Assembly (NCBI GenBank): GCA_001313085.1
Contig: BBFE01000048.1
Location: forward strand, 1 to 27,312
DNA: 27,312 nt
Source of the DNA: Paenibacillus sp. JCM 18996
Lineage (GTDB): Bacteria > Bacillota > Bacilli > Paenibacillales > NBRC-103111
Direction: 5' to 3'
In this document: positions 27,146-27,312 of the stretch, in pieces
Layout of the letters: every line of letters starts with the position of its first letter
Numbering within the stretch: position 1 is the stretch's first letter
Notes under the pieces: model-generated
Database searches by the model: none
The model's input: the letters and a program-made list of their open reading frames with translations, nothing else
What the model was told of the DNA's origin: nothing
Made by a program: the position numbers and the translations under genes

Positions 27146-27312
27146 ATCATTTACTCCCTTTCTTCGTTCACCTTTTAAGCGGACTATGTGTATATCGGTA
27201 TTGTACCAGTGCTAATGAAGGAGAAGCCGGTTCTGCAGGCCGTCCGGGGAGCATATCGTCAATGGCCTCCGCGCTTCCCGCCACGCGTACGCTGCTCCAG
27301 CCGGGACGCCCG

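Noticed and set aside
1..27312. Programmed ribosomal frameshifting as a genome-wide system
   Set aside because: The breaks lack a consistent slippery heptamer plus downstream structure, occur several times in one gene, and mix gains with losses. Homopolymer miscalling explains them better. RNA-polymerase slippage is kept only as an alternative.
27146..27312. A coding end or LysR-type gene at the right edge
   Set aside because: An open stretch exists on minus down to 27174, but it shows no recognisable protein. A divergent regulator beside citrate synthase would be plausible but is not visible.
1..27312. CRISPR arrays, tRNA or rRNA genes
   Set aside because: No regularly spaced repeats, cloverleaf signatures or conserved rRNA segments were seen on either strand.

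Overview
The window looks like chromosomal DNA of a low-GC-lineage Gram-positive spore former, most likely Paenibacillaceae. The evidence is strong AGGAGG-type ribosome binding sites, a T-box leader, a BirA-type biotin operator, a BmpA-type nucleoside ABC operon, FabI, UvsE and an amidase_6-type protein, all in short one-strand operons. It holds ordinary metabolic genes. I saw no rRNA, tRNA, CRISPR array, phage or intact insertion sequence.

Layout. The end of hemL and its terminator (1-369), then an XRE-type regulator (481-812, minus). A minus-strand run follows: a large Rieske protein, nagA and an MFS transporter (5344 down to 1018). Next come a secreted HupE/UreJ-like membrane protein (plus, 5512-6668), a small unknown gene, a UPF0173 metallo-hydrolase, a stub resembling the CdaR/YbbR N-terminus, and an alpha/beta hydrolase (plus). 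A ketodeoxygluconate operon kdgK-kdgA-HAD phosphatase lies on minus (11189 down to 9055). A gutted bioB sits behind an intact BirA operator. A T-box leader precedes an MpsC-like (DUF2294) gene. A small Cys-rich protein precedes (on minus) that leader. Then bmpA-ATPase-permease-permease (17811 down to 13066), about 1 kb without a recognisable gene, an inositol monophosphatase-family gene, fabI, uvsE, the amidase gene, and aconitase (plus) converging on citrate synthase (minus) at a shared 20-bp hairpin.

The striking property is the state of the reading frames. Only kdgA, the second ABC permease and a few very small genes read through cleanly. Nearly every other gene is broken, usually at an A or T run of 6-8 bases, and shortening that run by one or two bases restores the protein. 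A second class of breaks needs one extra G or C next to a short G/C run. By hand count there are about 42 A/T runs of six, 27 of seven and 20 of eight, but only seven of exactly five and none of nine or more. That spectrum cannot come from normal base composition. I read it as systematic homopolymer-length error in the sequence rather than gene decay, so most broken genes are annotated as single CDSs with the break positions listed. bioB, which has lost whole internal segments, is the clear exception.

Functionally: nagA feeds amino-sugar catabolism and is coupled to a transporter; kdgK and kdgA are the last two steps of hexuronate/pectin breakdown; the bmpA operon imports nucleosides; aconitase and citrate synthase open the TCA cycle; fabI serves fatty-acid synthesis and uvsE repairs UV lesions.
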